This document shows positions 19,440-28,251 of a stretch of DNA of 64,000 nucleotides, piece by piece. The translations under genes were made by a program, and so were the position numbers. Numbering within the stretch: position 1 is the stretch's first letter; each line of letters begins with the position of its first letter. The stretch covers positions 9,114,001 through 9,178,000 of the forward strand of contig CP108521.1 in NCBI GenBank assembly GCA_035999765.1. The letters run 5' to 3'. Under the pieces are notes generated by a model. It was not told the origin of the DNA, ran no database searches, and worked only from the letters and a program-made list of their open reading frames with translations. Origin of the DNA: Streptomyces sp. NBC_01231. GTDB lineage: Bacteria; Actinomycetota; Actinomycetes; Streptomycetales; Streptomycetaceae.

Positions 19440-21830
19440 TCAGCGCCTGCCCTTGTTCGGATCGGTGAGCCCCGCGCGGCGCAGCGCGTCCGCCATCGCG
19501 CTGTTGGCGGGCGGCGGCGCCTGACGCGAGCCACCGCCGCCACCGCCACCGCGGTTCTGCCGCTGCTGCGGAGGACGCCCGCCCCGCTGCCGCCGCTCGC
19601 CCCCGCCCGAGCCCTGCTGCCGCTCCTGCGGAGCCGCCTCGTCCTCGAGCCGCAGCGTCAGCGAGATCCGCTTGCGCGGGATGTCGACGTCGAGGACCTT
19701 CACCTTGACGATGTCGCCCGGCTTCACCACGTCCCGCGGGTCCTTGACGAACGTCTTCGACATCGCGGAGACGTGCACCAGCCCGTCCTGATGGACGCCG
19801 ACGTCCACGAACGCCCCGAACGCCGCCACGTTCGTGACCACGCCCTCCAGGATCATCCCGGAGGACAGGTCGGAGAGCTTCTCGACACCGTCCTTGAAGG
19901 TGGCCGTCTTGAACGCGGGCCGCGGGTCGCGTCCCGGCTTCTCCAGCTCCTTGAGGATGTCCGTCACGGTCGGCAGACCGAAGGTGTCGTCCACGAACTC
20001 CTGCGCCTTCAGCGAGCGCAGCGCACCGGTGTTGCCGACCAGCGAGGCGACCGCCTGCCCGGACGTCTTCACCATCCTCCGCACCACCGGATACGCCTCG
20101 GGGTGCACGCTGGACGCGTCGAGCGGGTCGTCGCCGCCGCGGATACGGAGGAAGCCCGCGCACTGCTCGTACGCCTTCGGGCCCAGCCGTGCCACGCCCT
20201 TCAGCTGGGTGCGCGACTTGAAGGGCCCGTTGGCGTCGCGGTGCGACACGATGTTCTCGGCGAGCCCCGAGGTGATGCCGGAGACGCGGGACAGCAGCGG
20301 GGCCGAGGCGGTGTTGACGTCGACACCGACGCCGTTCACACAGTCCTCCACCACCGCGTCCAGCGAACGCGACAGCTTCACCTCGGACAGGTCGTGCTGG
20401 TACTGACCGACCCCGATGGACTTCGGGTCGATCTTCACCAGCTCGGCCAGCGGGTCCTGGAGCCGGCGCGCGATCGACACGGCGCCGCGCAGCGACACGT
20501 CCATGTCGGGCAGCTCCTGCGAGGCGAACGCGGAGGCCGAGTACACCGAAGCGCCCGCCTCGGACACCATCACCTTGGTGAGCTTCAACTCCGGGTGCTT
20601 GGTGATGAGTTCACCGGCGAGCTTGTCGGTCTCGCGGGACGCCGTGCCGTTGCCGATCGCGATCAGCTCGACCGCGCACTCCTTCGCGATGCGCGCCAGC
20701 TTCGCGATCGCCTCGTCCCAGCGGTTCGCCGGGACGTGCGGGTGGATGACGTCCGTCGCGACCACCTTGCCGGTCGCGTCGACGACGGCGACCTTCACGC
20801 CCGTACGGAAACCCGGATCCAGGCCGAGTGTGGCGCGGGTGCCGGCCGGCGCGGCGAGCAGCAGGTCGCGCAGGTTCGCGGCGAAGACGTTCACCGCCTC
20901 GTCCTCGGCGGCCGTGCGCAGCCGCAGCCTGAGGTCGATGCCCAGGTGCACGAGGAGCCGGGTGCGCCAGGCCCAACGGACGGTGTCCTGCAGCCACTTG
21001 TCGCCGGGACGGCCCCGGTCGGCGATACCGAAGCGGTGCGCGACCATTCCCTCGTACGAGGACGGCCCGGGCTGCTCGGAGGGCTCCTCCGGCTCCAGGA
21101 CGAGATCGAGGACCTCCTCCTTCTCACCGCGCAGCATCGCCAGGACGCGGTGCGAGGGCAGCTCGGTGAACGGCTGGGAGAAGTCGAAGTAGTCGGCGAA
21201 CTTGGCGCCCGCCTCCTCCTTGCCGTCCCGGACCTTGGCGGCCAGCCGCCCCCGCACCCACATGCGCTCGCGTAGCTCGCCGATCAGGTCGGCGTCCTCG
21301 GAGAACCGCTCGGTGAGGATCGACCGGGCACCGTCGAGGGCGGCCTGCGGATCGGCGACGCCCTTGTCGGCGTCGACGAACGCGGCGGCCGCGGCGAGAG
21401 GGTCCACGCTCGGGTCGCCGAGCAGCCCCTCGGCCAGCGGCTCCAGGCCCGCCTCGCGCGCGATCTGCGCCTTGGTGCGCCGCTTCGGCTTGAACGGCAG
21501 GTAGATGTCCTCCAGGCGCGCCTTGGTCTCGGCACCCCGGATCCGCGCCTCCAGCTCCTCGGTGAGCTTGCCCTGCTCGCGCACCGACTCGAGGATCGCC
21601 GTCCGGCGCTCCTCCAGCTCCCGCAGATAACGCAGCCGCTCCTCGAGCGTGCGCAGCTGCGCGTCGTCGAGCATCTCGGTCGCTTCCTTGCGGTAGCGGG
21701 CGATGAAGGGAACCGTGGAACCGCCGTCCAGCAGCTCCACGGCAGCCTTGACCTGCCGCTCCCGTACGCCGAGTTCCTCGGCGATCCTGCCTTCGATGGA
21801 CCCTACTTCGATGGATCCGGGTGTCGTCAC
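19440..21830 (-). CDS. tex: Tex-family S1 RNA-binding transcription accessory protein
   Basis: A 796-residue cytoplasmic protein. Tex N-terminal helical domain (IEGRIAEELGVRERQVKAAV), YqgF-like RNase H fold (LGLDPGFRTGVKVAVVDATG), HhH segments (VGVDVNTASAPLLSRVSGI) and a C-terminal S1 domain (GMILEGVVTNVAAFGAFVDV) are in the usual order. The tail is Gly/Arg/Gln-rich, suggesting extra nucleic-acid contact. Tex proteins act in transcription and RNA metabolism. GTG 21830 is chosen because the family starts about there; the frame is open to 21890. The N-terminus has a small in-frame duplication (GSIEVGSIEG). Confidence 0.95.
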   Translation of the reverse strand: MTTPGSIEVGSIEGRIAEELGVRERQVKAAVELLDGGSTVPFIARYRKEATEMLDDAQLRTLEERLRYLRELEERRTAILESVREQGKLTEELEARIRGAETKARLEDIYLPFKPKRRTKAQIAREAGLEPLAEGLLGDPSVDPLAAAAAFVDADKGVADPQAALDGARSILTERFSEDADLIGELRERMWVRGRLAAKVRDGKEEAGAKFADYFDFSQPFTELPSHRVLAMLRGEKEEVLDLVLEPEEPSEQPGPSSYEGMVAHRFGIADRGRPGDKWLQDTVRWAWRTRLLVHLGIDLRLRLRTAAEDEAVNVFAANLRDLLLAAPAGTRATLGLDPGFRTGVKVAVVDATGKVVATDVIHPHVPANRWDEAIAKLARIAKECAVELIAIGNGTASRETDKLAGELITKHPELKLTKVMVSEAGASVYSASAFASQELPDMDVSLRGAVSIARRLQDPLAELVKIDPKSIGVGQYQHDLSEVKLSRSLDAVVEDCVNGVGVDVNTASAPLLSRVSGITSGLAENIVSHRDANGPFKSRTQLKGVARLGPKAYEQCAGFLRIRGGDDPLDASSVHPEAYPVVRRMVKTSGQAVASLVGNTGALRSLKAQEFVDDTFGLPTVTDILKELEKPGRDPRPAFKTATFKDGVEKLSDLSSGMILEGVVTNVAAFGAFVDVGVHQDGLVHVSAMSKTFVKDPRDVVKPGDIVKVKVLDVDIPRKRISLTLRLEDEAAPQERQQGSGGGERRQRGGRPPQQRQNRGGGGGGGSRQAPPPANSAMADALRRAGLTDPNKGRR

Positions 21831-21975
21831 GATCCCGTACCGCCTTCTCCACTGGGGTTGCGCGGCAATTGTGGCAGGTGGCACCGACACTTGGGGATCA
21901 GGGCGGTCTCCCGGCGGGCCGGGAGGGGCCGCCGCCCGCGGCGTGTCGCCGCGGGCCCGGCGAACGTCCCGCGAC

Positions 21976-22101
21976 TCAGGCCCGGCGGGTCGAGCTCGAC
22001 GCGCCGCCGAAGAGGCGGGCCAGTGCCCGGAAGGGCAGCGTCACGACGGTGGCGATGGCCCCACCGATCTGGCGCAGTACGTCTGCGATCGCACGGAACA
22101 C
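21976..22101 (-). CDS. LPFR-motif micro-protein (41 residues)
   Basis: It starts at GTG 22101, a few bases after GAGAGGAAAGGGG. It encodes an amphipathic peptide, VFRAIADVLRQIGGAI followed by ATVVTLPFRALARLFGGAS. Tiny proteins with this LPFR segment are conserved in streptomycetes and have no known role. The sequence suggests a single helix that could lie on a membrane. A longer frame to 22170 exists, but the ribosome site favours the short form. Confidence 0.75.
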   Translation of the reverse strand: MFRAIADVLRQIGGAIATVVTLPFRALARLFGGASSSTRRA

Positions 22102-22194
22102 GAGTTTCCCCTTTCCTCTCCCGGCCACCACGACCGGGAGGAAGCGGGTACCTCGCGAACGGCCGGGCATGCTTCGCAGCCGTGACAGAAATGA

Positions 22195-23064
22195 TCAGCG
22201 CTTGCCGAGCAGGTCCGCCGGGAAGGCGCCGGCGGCGAGCGCGGCGCGCGCGAAACCCGTGCCGAGCTCGGTCAGGCGCGCCACGCCGTCCGCGCCCAGG
22301 TGCTCGTACGGGGCCCGGTCCAGCCGGTCCGTCTCGCGCTCGATCTCCTCGCGCAGCGCGAGCCCGCGCTGGGTCAGTTCGCCGTCCTCGTCCAGCAGGC
22401 CGCGCCCGCGCAGCCGCCCGGCCGCGGCGTCCCACTCCTCCCGGGTCCAGCCACGGGTGTCGGACACCCACTTCGGCGTCATGCCCTTGCCGGTCGCCGT
22501 GTGCGTGACCACGGCCTCCAGACCGTCGAGCTCCGCGGACACGAGAACGGCGAGGTGCCCGTCGCCCCGGTGTTCGCGCAGCAGGGTGGCCGCGTGCCAG
22601 TACGCAAGGTGCGGCTCCTTCGGCACCGGCAGGTCGGCGTGCGCGGAGTACAGCGGACGACCGCCGCGCGAGCAGGCCTCGGCGGCGCGCAGGGCCAGAC
22701 CGGCGGCCTCCGCCATCTCCTTCGACGTCACCGTCTCCTCGCCCAGCAGGCGGCGCAGCGTCGCGTCGACGGCACGCGCGCGTGCCGCCAGGACCTGCTC
22801 GGGCGTGGCGGTCTCCCACACCGCGGGCACGTGCCGGGCCACCAGCTCGTGCTTGTAGTTGTAGAACGCCGCCGTCACCGCGCCGGCCCCGACCGGCCCC
22901 AACGCGGCCGCCCGTACCGCGAAGTTGACGGCCCGCGGGTGCGTGACACCGATCGCGCCCAGCTCCCGGCCCAGGTCGGGGGAGAAGTAGTGCGTCGCGT
23001 GCAGGGAGTTGAGGACGTTGTGGCAGCGGCGGCCGGCGCGCGGATCCAGGGCAACGGTAGTCAT
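22195..23064 (-). CDS. SCO6745/SalK-like protein
   Basis: A 289-residue soluble, Ala-rich helical protein starting MTTVALDPRAGRRCHNVLNS. Features include HATHYFSPDLGRELGAIGV, FYNYKHELVARHVP, and a C-terminal winged-helix-like part (WTREEWDAAAGRLRGRGLLD, then GELTQRGLALREEIE). From memory this matches a streptomycete family named after SCO6745 and SalK, sometimes described as having a helix-turn-helix. The biochemical role is unknown. ATG 23064 fits the family start; the frame extends to 23220 only through repeat-derived low complexity. It is divergent from the GlxA regulator. Confidence 0.8.
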   Translation of the reverse strand: MTTVALDPRAGRRCHNVLNSLHATHYFSPDLGRELGAIGVTHPRAVNFAVRAAALGPVGAGAVTAAFYNYKHELVARHVPAVWETATPEQVLAARARAVDATLRRLLGEETVTSKEMAEAAGLALRAAEACSRGGRPLYSAHADLPVPKEPHLAYWHAATLLREHRGDGHLAVLVSAELDGLEAVVTHTATGKGMTPKWVSDTRGWTREEWDAAAGRLRGRGLLDEDGELTQRGLALREEIERETDRLDRAPYEHLGADGVARLTELGTGFARAALAAGAFPADLLGKR

Positions 23065-23097
23065 GACGTGCAGGTTACCGACCGGTCGGTACCTCTT

Positions 23098-23177
23098 CCA
23101 GGTCCAGGGCCGGCTCCAGGTCGAGGTCGGGGTCGAGGTCGAGGCCGAGGTCGAGGCCGAGGTCCTGGTCCTGGAGC
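23098..23177. repeat. Hexanucleotide repeat (GAGGTC/GAGGCC) in a divergent promoter region
   Basis: About 13 consecutive 6-bp units of the form CAGGTC, GAGGTC, GGGGTC, GAGGCC and CTGGTC fill most of the 182-bp gap between the SCO6745-like and GlxA genes. Copy-number change here would alter promoter spacing. Confidence 0.7.
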
Positions 23178-23246
23178 TGTCGGATGGCAGGAAAGGTGGG
23201 CTCTTCGTCATTGCGGCCATCCTCGTGTCCCCGAAGAATCGTGTGC

Positions 23247-24203
23247 ATGGCGCAGCGAACCGTTCTCGTCGTCCTCTTCGACGGCGTCCAGAGCCTGGAC
23301 GTCACCGGCCCCCTGGAAGTCTTCGCCGGTGCCGAGCAGCACACCCCGGGCACGTACCGCCTCCGCACGGCCGCCATGGACGGCGACCCCGTGCGCACCT
23401 CCAGCGGCCTGACCCTCGTACCGGACGAGGCCCTCGACGACGCACCCGACCCGCACACCCTGCTGGTGCCGGGCGGGCAGGGCACCCGCGGCCCCGACCG
23501 GCGGCTGACCGACTGGCTGCGCGACCACGGCCCACGCGCCCGGCGCCTGGTCTCCGTGTGCACCGGCGCCATCCGGCTCGCCGAGGCCGGACTGCTGGAC
23601 GGCCGCCGCGCCACGACCCACTGGGCGTACTGTGACCGGCTCGCCCGCGACCACCCGGCCGTCAAGGTGGACCCGGACCCCATCTACGTGCGCGACGGAC
23701 ACGTCTCCACCTCCGCCGGCGTCACCTCGGGCATCGACCTCGCGCTCGCCCTGGTCGAGGAGGACCTGGGCCGGGACGCGGCCCTTGCCATAGCCCGCCA
23801 CCTGGTCGTCTTCCTGCGCCGACCCGGCAACCAGGCCCAGTTCAGCGCCCAGCTCTCCGCCCAGACCGCCCAGCGCGAGCCGCTGCGGGAAGTCCAGCAG
23901 TGGATCACCGAGCACCCCGCCGCCGACCTGACCGTGGAGTCCCTCGCCGAACGCGCCAGCCTCTCGCCCCGTCACTTCGCCCGGGCCTTTCGCGTCGAGA
24001 CCGGGACGACCCCCGGCCGATACGTCGACCGGGTCCGGCTCGAACACGCCCGCCGCCTCCTGGAGGACACCTCCGACGGCGTCGAGGAAGTCTCCCGTGC
24101 CAGCGGTTACGGCACCCCCGAGGCCATGCGCCGCGCCTTCGTCAAGACCCTCGGGGCAGCACCGGCCGAGTACCGCCGCCGGTTCCGCCCCGCCGTCCGC
24201 TGA
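23247..24203 (+). CDS. GlxA-family transcriptional regulator (DJ-1/PfpI + AraC HTH)
   Basis: A 318-residue protein. The N-terminal DJ-1/PfpI-like domain (about 5-185) starts RTVLVVLFDGVQSLDVTGPL and has the elbow SVCTGAIRLAEAG. The C-terminal AraC/XylS double HTH (about 215-310) has LTVESLAERASLSPRHFARA and RVRLEHARRLLEDTSDGVEE. DJ-1-like regulators of this type sense small nitrogen or amide compounds in some species. The next gene, 21 bp downstream, is a stand-alone DJ-1 protein, so the regulator probably controls that operon. ATG 23247 is chosen on family length. Confidence 0.92.
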   Translation: MAQRTVLVVLFDGVQSLDVTGPLEVFAGAEQHTPGTYRLRTAAMDGDPVRTSSGLTLVPDEALDDAPDPHTLLVPGGQGTRGPDRRLTDWLRDHGPRARRLVSVCTGAIRLAEAGLLDGRRATTHWAYCDRLARDHPAVKVDPDPIYVRDGHVSTSAGVTSGIDLALALVEEDLGRDAALAIARHLVVFLRRPGNQAQFSAQLSAQTAQREPLREVQQWITEHPAADLTVESLAERASLSPRHFARAFRVETGTTPGRYVDRVRLEHARRLLEDTSDGVEEVSRASGYGTPEAMRRAFVKTLGAAPAEYRRRFRPAVR

Positions 24204-24224
24204 TCGCCCACTGGAAGGAAGCAG

Positions 24225-24860
24225 ATGCAGATCGCCATCGTCCTCTTCGACCGCTTCACCGCCCTGGACGCCGTCGGCCCGTACGAGACTCTGGGCCGCC
24301 TCCCGGACGCGGAGACCGTCTTCGTGGCCGAGCGGACCGGCCCCGTGCGCACCGACACGGGCAACCTCGCCCTCACCGCTGACAAGACGCTCGCCGAGGT
24401 GCCGAGCCCCGACATCGTGGTCGTGCCCGGCGGGCCCGGGCAGACGCCGCAGATGGAGAACGCCACCCTGCTGGACTGGCTGCGCACCGCCGACGCCACC
24501 AGTACCTGGACGACCTCCGTGTGCACCGGCTCCCTGCTGCTCGCCGCGGCCGGACTCCTCGCGGGCCGCCGGGCGACCTCGCACTGGCTGGCGCTCGACT
24601 TCATGAGGACGTTCGGGGTCGAGCCGACGCAGAAGCGGGTCGTGTTCGACGGCAAGTACGTGACCTCGGCCGGCGTCTCCTCCGGCATCGACATGGGGCT
24701 GACCCTGCTCGGCCGGATCGCCGGCGACGAACACGCGCGGGCCGTACAGCTGTTGACGGAGTACGACCCGCAGCCGCCCTACGACTGCGGATCCCCGCGC
24801 AAGGCCCCGGCCCACCTGGTCGAGGAGTTCCGCTCCAAGAGCCGCTTCATCCTGACGTAG
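24225..24860 (+). CDS. DJ-1/PfpI family protein (isonitrile-hydratase/cyclohexyl-isocyanide-hydratase type)
   Basis: A 211-residue single-domain protein. The start MQIAIVLFDRFTALDAVGPY, the PGGPGQ turn and the nucleophile elbow TSVCTGSLLLAAAGL give the candidate catalytic Cys. TSAGVSSGIDMGL supports the fold. Relatives hydrate isonitriles or act as glyoxalases or amidases; which applies here is not visible. GGAAGGA lies 6 nt before ATG. The gene follows the GlxA regulator and its 3' end overlaps the convergent enoyl-CoA hydratase by 14 bp. Confidence 0.88.
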   Translation: MQIAIVLFDRFTALDAVGPYETLGRLPDAETVFVAERTGPVRTDTGNLALTADKTLAEVPSPDIVVVPGGPGQTPQMENATLLDWLRTADATSTWTTSVCTGSLLLAAAGLLAGRRATSHWLALDFMRTFGVEPTQKRVVFDGKYVTSAGVSSGIDMGLTLLGRIAGDEHARAVQLLTEYDPQPPYDCGSPRKAPAHLVEEFRSKSRFILT

Positions 24861-25602
24861 GCACGCTCCAGGTGAAGCGTGGCTGTCTGCGCTCCAGGAA
24901 CGCGGCGACACCCTCGGCGGTGTCGCCGCTGCCGCGTGCCTGACCGGCCCAGTGGGCGTCCCGGTCCGTGCGCCCGTCCGCGAACTCCTTCGCCGCGGCC
25001 TGCGTCAGCTGCGAGCGGGAGACCAGGACCCGGGTGAACTCCGCGACCCGCTTTCCGAGTTCACCCGCGGGCAGCACCTCGTCCACCAGACCCGAGCGCA
25101 GTGCCCGTTCCGTGTCGATCAACTTCCCGGAGAACAGCAGGTACTTGGTCGTCGCCGGGCCCACCAGCGACACCAGCCGCCGGGTGGAGGACGCCGCGTA
25201 CACGATCCCGAGCTTCGCGGGCGTCACCCCGAACAGCGCGCCCTCCTCGGCGAACCGCAGATCGCAGGCCGCCGCGAGCTGCGACCCGCCGCCCACACAG
25301 TGTCCGCGCACCGCCGCCAGCGTCGGCTTCGGGAAGGCCGCGAGAGCCTCCTCGGCGCGCACCGCCAGCCCCTGCGCCTCCTGGGGCGACCCCCGGAGCG
25401 TGGAGATGTCGGCGCCCGCGCAGAACGTCCCGCCCTCACCGGTCAGCACCAGCGCCCGTACGTCCGGATCGGCCGCGAGCGCGTCGAGCAGCGGCGGCAG
25501 GGCACGCCACATCTCGGCGGTCATCGCGTTGCGCTTGGCCGGGTGGTGGATGACGACGGTGGCCACCGAGTCGGCGACACCGTGCAGCAGCTGGGGCTCC
25601 AT
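24847..25602 (-). CDS. Enoyl-CoA hydratase/isomerase family protein
   Basis: A 251-residue crotonase-fold protein. Oxyanion-hole residues are in the GTFCAGADISTL and AVRGHCVGGGSQLAAACDLR segments. The second Glu position is in FGVTPAKLGIVYAA, where the usual catalytic Glu is replaced by TPAK. That suggests an isomerase or an activity other than hydration. The ATG at 25602 is preceded by TAGCAT 7 bp upstream with no ribosome site, so the mRNA is probably leaderless. It stands alone, divergent from the ATPase gene. Confidence 0.88.
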   Translation of the reverse strand: MEPQLLHGVADSVATVVIHHPAKRNAMTAEMWRALPPLLDALAADPDVRALVLTGEGGTFCAGADISTLRGSPQEAQGLAVRAEEALAAFPKPTLAAVRGHCVGGGSQLAAACDLRFAEEGALFGVTPAKLGIVYAASSTRRLVSLVGPATTKYLLFSGKLIDTERALRSGLVDEVLPAGELGKRVAEFTRVLVSRSQLTQAAAKEFADGRTDRDAHWAGQARGSGDTAEGVAAFLERRQPRFTWSVPTSG

Positions 25603-25609
25603 GCGCCGG

Positions 25610-25615
25610 ATGCTA
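25610..25615 (-). promoter_or_regulatory. Likely -10 element, leaderless enoyl-CoA hydratase transcript
   Basis: On the minus strand TAGCAT is followed by 7 bp and the ATG at 25602. This is the usual layout of a leaderless Streptomyces promoter. No matching -35 is obvious. Confidence 0.45.
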
Positions 25616-25881
25616 TCCAGACGCCGGGCGGCTCGGCGGGGGAGGGTGGCCCGGGCCGTGCGGAACGAATCGGGCGAGGTCGTCGCCAAACGCGTACCGC
25701 CCGATTAGTTCACGAAGGCGACATGAAGGGGACAAAAGTGGTCCCACGGCCGCCGTCGGAGTACGTCAACGGTCGCAAACACTCGATACCCGCTGACTTC
25801 TGTTCAGGTCACCGGGCGGGGGAGCCGGTTCCCAACACTCAAGGTGTGGTGACAGTCGAGCGCAAGGGTGGCGACCGGACG

Positions 25882-26391
25882 ATGGACGACCATGGGCGCG
25901 GGTCCGCCTCTCGCCCAGTAGACGGGGCGGGCGAGCCCCTCGACCCCGGGCCGCCGGATCCGCTGCCGTACGAAGGCGTGTGGCGGTTCACCGCACCCGC
26001 CGTCGACGCCTCCGTCCCGCAGGCGCGGCACGCCGTACGGGATCTGCTGTACCGCCAGGGCGTGCCGGTCTCGGAGGACCTGGCCCAGGGGGTGCTGCTG
26101 ATCGTCTCGGAGCTGGTCACGAACGCCGTGCGGCACGCGGCGGTGCTGTCGCCGACGCTCGCCGTGGAGGTCGCCGTCGGCGCCGAGTGGTTGCGGGTGT
26201 CCGTGGAGGACAACCACCCCTACCGGCCGACCGCCCTGGAGACCGACCACGGTCGGACCAATGGCCGCGGCCTCCTGCTGGTGCGCGAGGTGACCCGGGA
26301 GGCGGGCGGGGTGTGCGATGTCGAGCACACCGCGAGTGGCGGCAAGGTGATCTGGGCAGCGCTGCCGCTCGGACCCGCGCCGCTGCGGTAG
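25882..26391 (+). CDS. ATP-binding regulatory protein (RsbW-like HATPase_c)
   Basis: A 169-residue cytoplasmic protein with one GHKL ATPase domain and no kinase dimerisation domain. N-box LIVSELVTNAVRHA, G1 box VSVEDNHPYRP, G2 box GRGLLLVREVTREAGG. Streptomycetes carry dozens of such anti-sigma or serine-kinase-like proteins. No partner (anti-anti-sigma or sigma gene) is adjacent, so its target is unknown. The ATG at 25882 has AAGGGTGG upstream. GTG codons at 25846 and 25849 are alternatives. It converges on idi with a 7-bp gap. Confidence 0.87.
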   Translation: MDDHGRGSASRPVDGAGEPLDPGPPDPLPYEGVWRFTAPAVDASVPQARHAVRDLLYRQGVPVSEDLAQGVLLIVSELVTNAVRHAAVLSPTLAVEVAVGAEWLRVSVEDNHPYRPTALETDHGRTNGRGLLLVREVTREAGGVCDVEHTASGGKVIWAALPLGPAPLR

Positions 26392-26398
26392 GGCCCGC

Positions 26399-26992
26399 TC
26401 ACCAGCCGGCGGACGGCCCCGTCAGCTCCCTGACCGCGGGCCGGGCCGCGTCCAGGACGGTCATGAACCAGGACGAGAAGGTGTCCTTCGCGTGCCGCTC
26501 GGCCAGCTCGGTGGGGGTCACGAAGGCCGTCTCGCCGACCTCCTCCGGGTCCGGCCGAGGCGAGGACTGCACCAGCCCGACGAAGAGGTGGTTGTACTCC
26601 TGCTCCACCAGGCCCGAGTCCGGGTCCGGGTGGTTGTAGCGGACCGTGCCCGCCTCGGCGAGCAGCGACGGGGAGACCCCGAGCTCCTCGTACGTCCGCC
26701 GGGCCGCCGCCGCGAAGGGGGCCTCGCCGGGATAGGGGTGCCCGCAGCAGGTGTTGGACCACACGCCGGGGGAGTGGTACTTGCCGAGCGCCCGCTGCTG
26801 GAGCAGCAGTCGGCCGCGCTCGTCGAAGAGGAAGACGGAGAAGGCGCGGTGCAGCTGCCCCGGCGGCTGGTGTGCGGCGAGCTTCTCCGCGGTGCCGATC
26901 GTCACACCGTTCTCGTCGACCAGTTCCAGCAAGATCGCGTCTGCGGTGCCGTTCGACGGACTGTGCGTCGCGGTGGCAGGTGTGATCGGCAT
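26399..26992 (-). CDS. idi: Isopentenyl-diphosphate delta-isomerase, type I
   Basis: A 197-residue Nudix-fold enzyme that interconverts IPP and DMAPP. The catalytic Cys is in NTCCGHPYPGE, the catalytic Glu in LVEQEYNHLF, and metal-binding His/Glu are around HRAFSVFLF and RRTYEELGV. ATG 26992 is favoured because GAAGG lies 6 nt before it; the in-frame ATG at 26998 abuts that site. It is not in the hopanoid operon but only 10 kb away, and it would balance the C5 units used there. Confidence 0.95.
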   Translation of the reverse strand: MPITPATATHSPSNGTADAILLELVDENGVTIGTAEKLAAHQPPGQLHRAFSVFLFDERGRLLLQQRALGKYHSPGVWSNTCCGHPYPGEAPFAAAARRTYEELGVSPSLLAEAGTVRYNHPDPDSGLVEQEYNHLFVGLVQSSPRPDPEEVGETAFVTPTELAERHAKDTFSSWFMTVLDAARPAVRELTGPSAGW

Positions 26993-27178
26993 ACCCATCC
27001 TTCACTTCGGTCTTCGCGCCCCAAGTGTGCCGTACGAATACGACACTCCCGGCAGTGGTCGTGCCCGGCGCGGCGGCCACGGAATCGCTCGGGAGGGGCC
27101 TGTGGGCATGAGGTCACCAATGTGCACCGGATCGCTGCATTCCGTCAGAACGCGTATATCACCGGCCGAACTGGCGTT

Positions 27179-28117
27179 TCAGTGGCACAGCCGGGCCTCG
27201 TGCTGCGCGTGCCCGACCGGCTCCAGCTGGAAGGTGCAGTGCTCCACGTCGAAGTGGTCGCCGAGGCAGCCCTGGAGCTCGTGCAGCATCTTCTCGTGGC
27301 CGATCGCGTTGAGCACGTCGGAGCGCACCACCACATGGGCAGACAGCACCGGCATCCCGGAGGTGATCGTCCACGCGTGCAGGTCGTGGATGTCCTCGAC
27401 GCCGTCCAGGGCCAGTACGTGGGCCCGGACCTCCGCGATGTCGACCCCCTTCGGGGCGGCCTCCAGCAGGACGTCGAGGGTCTCGCCCAGCAGCTTCCAG
27501 GTGCGCGGGACGATCATCAGGCCGATGGCCAGGGAGGCGATCGGGTCGGCCGCCTGCCAGCCGGTGGTCAGGATCACCACGGCCGAGATCAGCACCGCGA
27601 GCGAACCCAGCGCGTCAGCCGCGACCTCCAGGAACGCGCCTCGCACGTTCAGGCTGTCCTTCTGACCGCGCATCAGCAGCGTGAGAGAGATCATGTTCGC
27701 GACCAGACCGATCAGGCCGAACACGATGGTCAGTCCGCCCTCGGTGGCGGCGGGTGTGACGAACCGCTCGATGGCCTCGTACAGCACGTAGCCGCCGACT
27801 CCGAGCAGGAGCAGACAGTTGGCGAGCGCGGCGAGGATCTCCGCGCGGGCGTACCCGAAGGTGCGCCGGTCGCTCGGCGGCAGGTTGGCGAAGTGGATCG
27901 CCAGCAGTGCCATGCCCAGGCCCAGCGCGTCCGTCGCCATGTGGGCCGCGTCCGCGACCAGGGCGAGCGAGTCGGCGACCACACCGCCGATGATCTCGAC
28001 CACCATCACGGTGAGCGTGATCGACAGCGCGACCCGTAGCCGCCCGCGGTACGCCGCGGTCGCCGTACGGCCGGCCGGCGGACCGTGCGTGTGCCCGTGA
28101 TCGTGCCCAGCCCCCAT
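27179..28117 (-). CDS. Cation diffusion facilitator (Zn/Co/Cd efflux, CzcD type)
   Basis: A 312-residue membrane protein with a His-rich N-terminus (MGAGHDHGHTHG), six predicted helices, metal-site motifs SLALVADAAHMATDALGLGM (HxxxD) and LNVRGAFLEVAADALGSLAV, and a cytoplasmic C-terminal domain (about 215-312) with LHAWTITSGMPVLSAHV. It exports divalent metal in exchange for protons. ATG 28117 gives the His-rich tail its normal place. A G-run motif, TACGGGTGGGGGGTAT, lies 41 bp upstream. Confidence 0.93.
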   Translation of the reverse strand: MGAGHDHGHTHGPPAGRTATAAYRGRLRVALSITLTVMVVEIIGGVVADSLALVADAAHMATDALGLGMALLAIHFANLPPSDRRTFGYARAEILAALANCLLLLGVGGYVLYEAIERFVTPAATEGGLTIVFGLIGLVANMISLTLLMRGQKDSLNVRGAFLEVAADALGSLAVLISAVVILTTGWQAADPIASLAIGLMIVPRTWKLLGETLDVLLEAAPKGVDIAEVRAHVLALDGVEDIHDLHAWTITSGMPVLSAHVVVRSDVLNAIGHEKMLHELQGCLGDHFDVEHCTFQLEPVGHAQHEARLCH

Positions 28118-28157
28118 GAGAAGCGCCTCCTGTAGTCGGTCCGAGAACACAGTGAAC

Positions 28158-28173
28158 TACGGGTGGGGGGTAT
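28158..28173 (-). promoter_or_regulatory. Possible metal-regulator site upstream of the efflux gene
   Basis: On the minus strand ATACCCCCCACCCGTA resembles half of the ATACCCC...GGGGTAT sites bound by CsoR/RcnR-type metal sensors. The second arm is missing, so this is only a weak suggestion. Confidence 0.2.
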
Positions 28174-28251
28174 CCGGCAACGCGGCACTGAACACCGTTG
28201 TCATGTGCCGTGACCTGCGGAAACGCTATGCAGGTCAGGCGGTGCGCCGGC

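Noticed and set aside
24952..25881. Long N-terminal extension of the HATPase_c protein
   Set aside because: It lies antisense to the enoyl-CoA hydratase and has composition typical of a shadow frame; the ATPase domain needs only the part from 25882.
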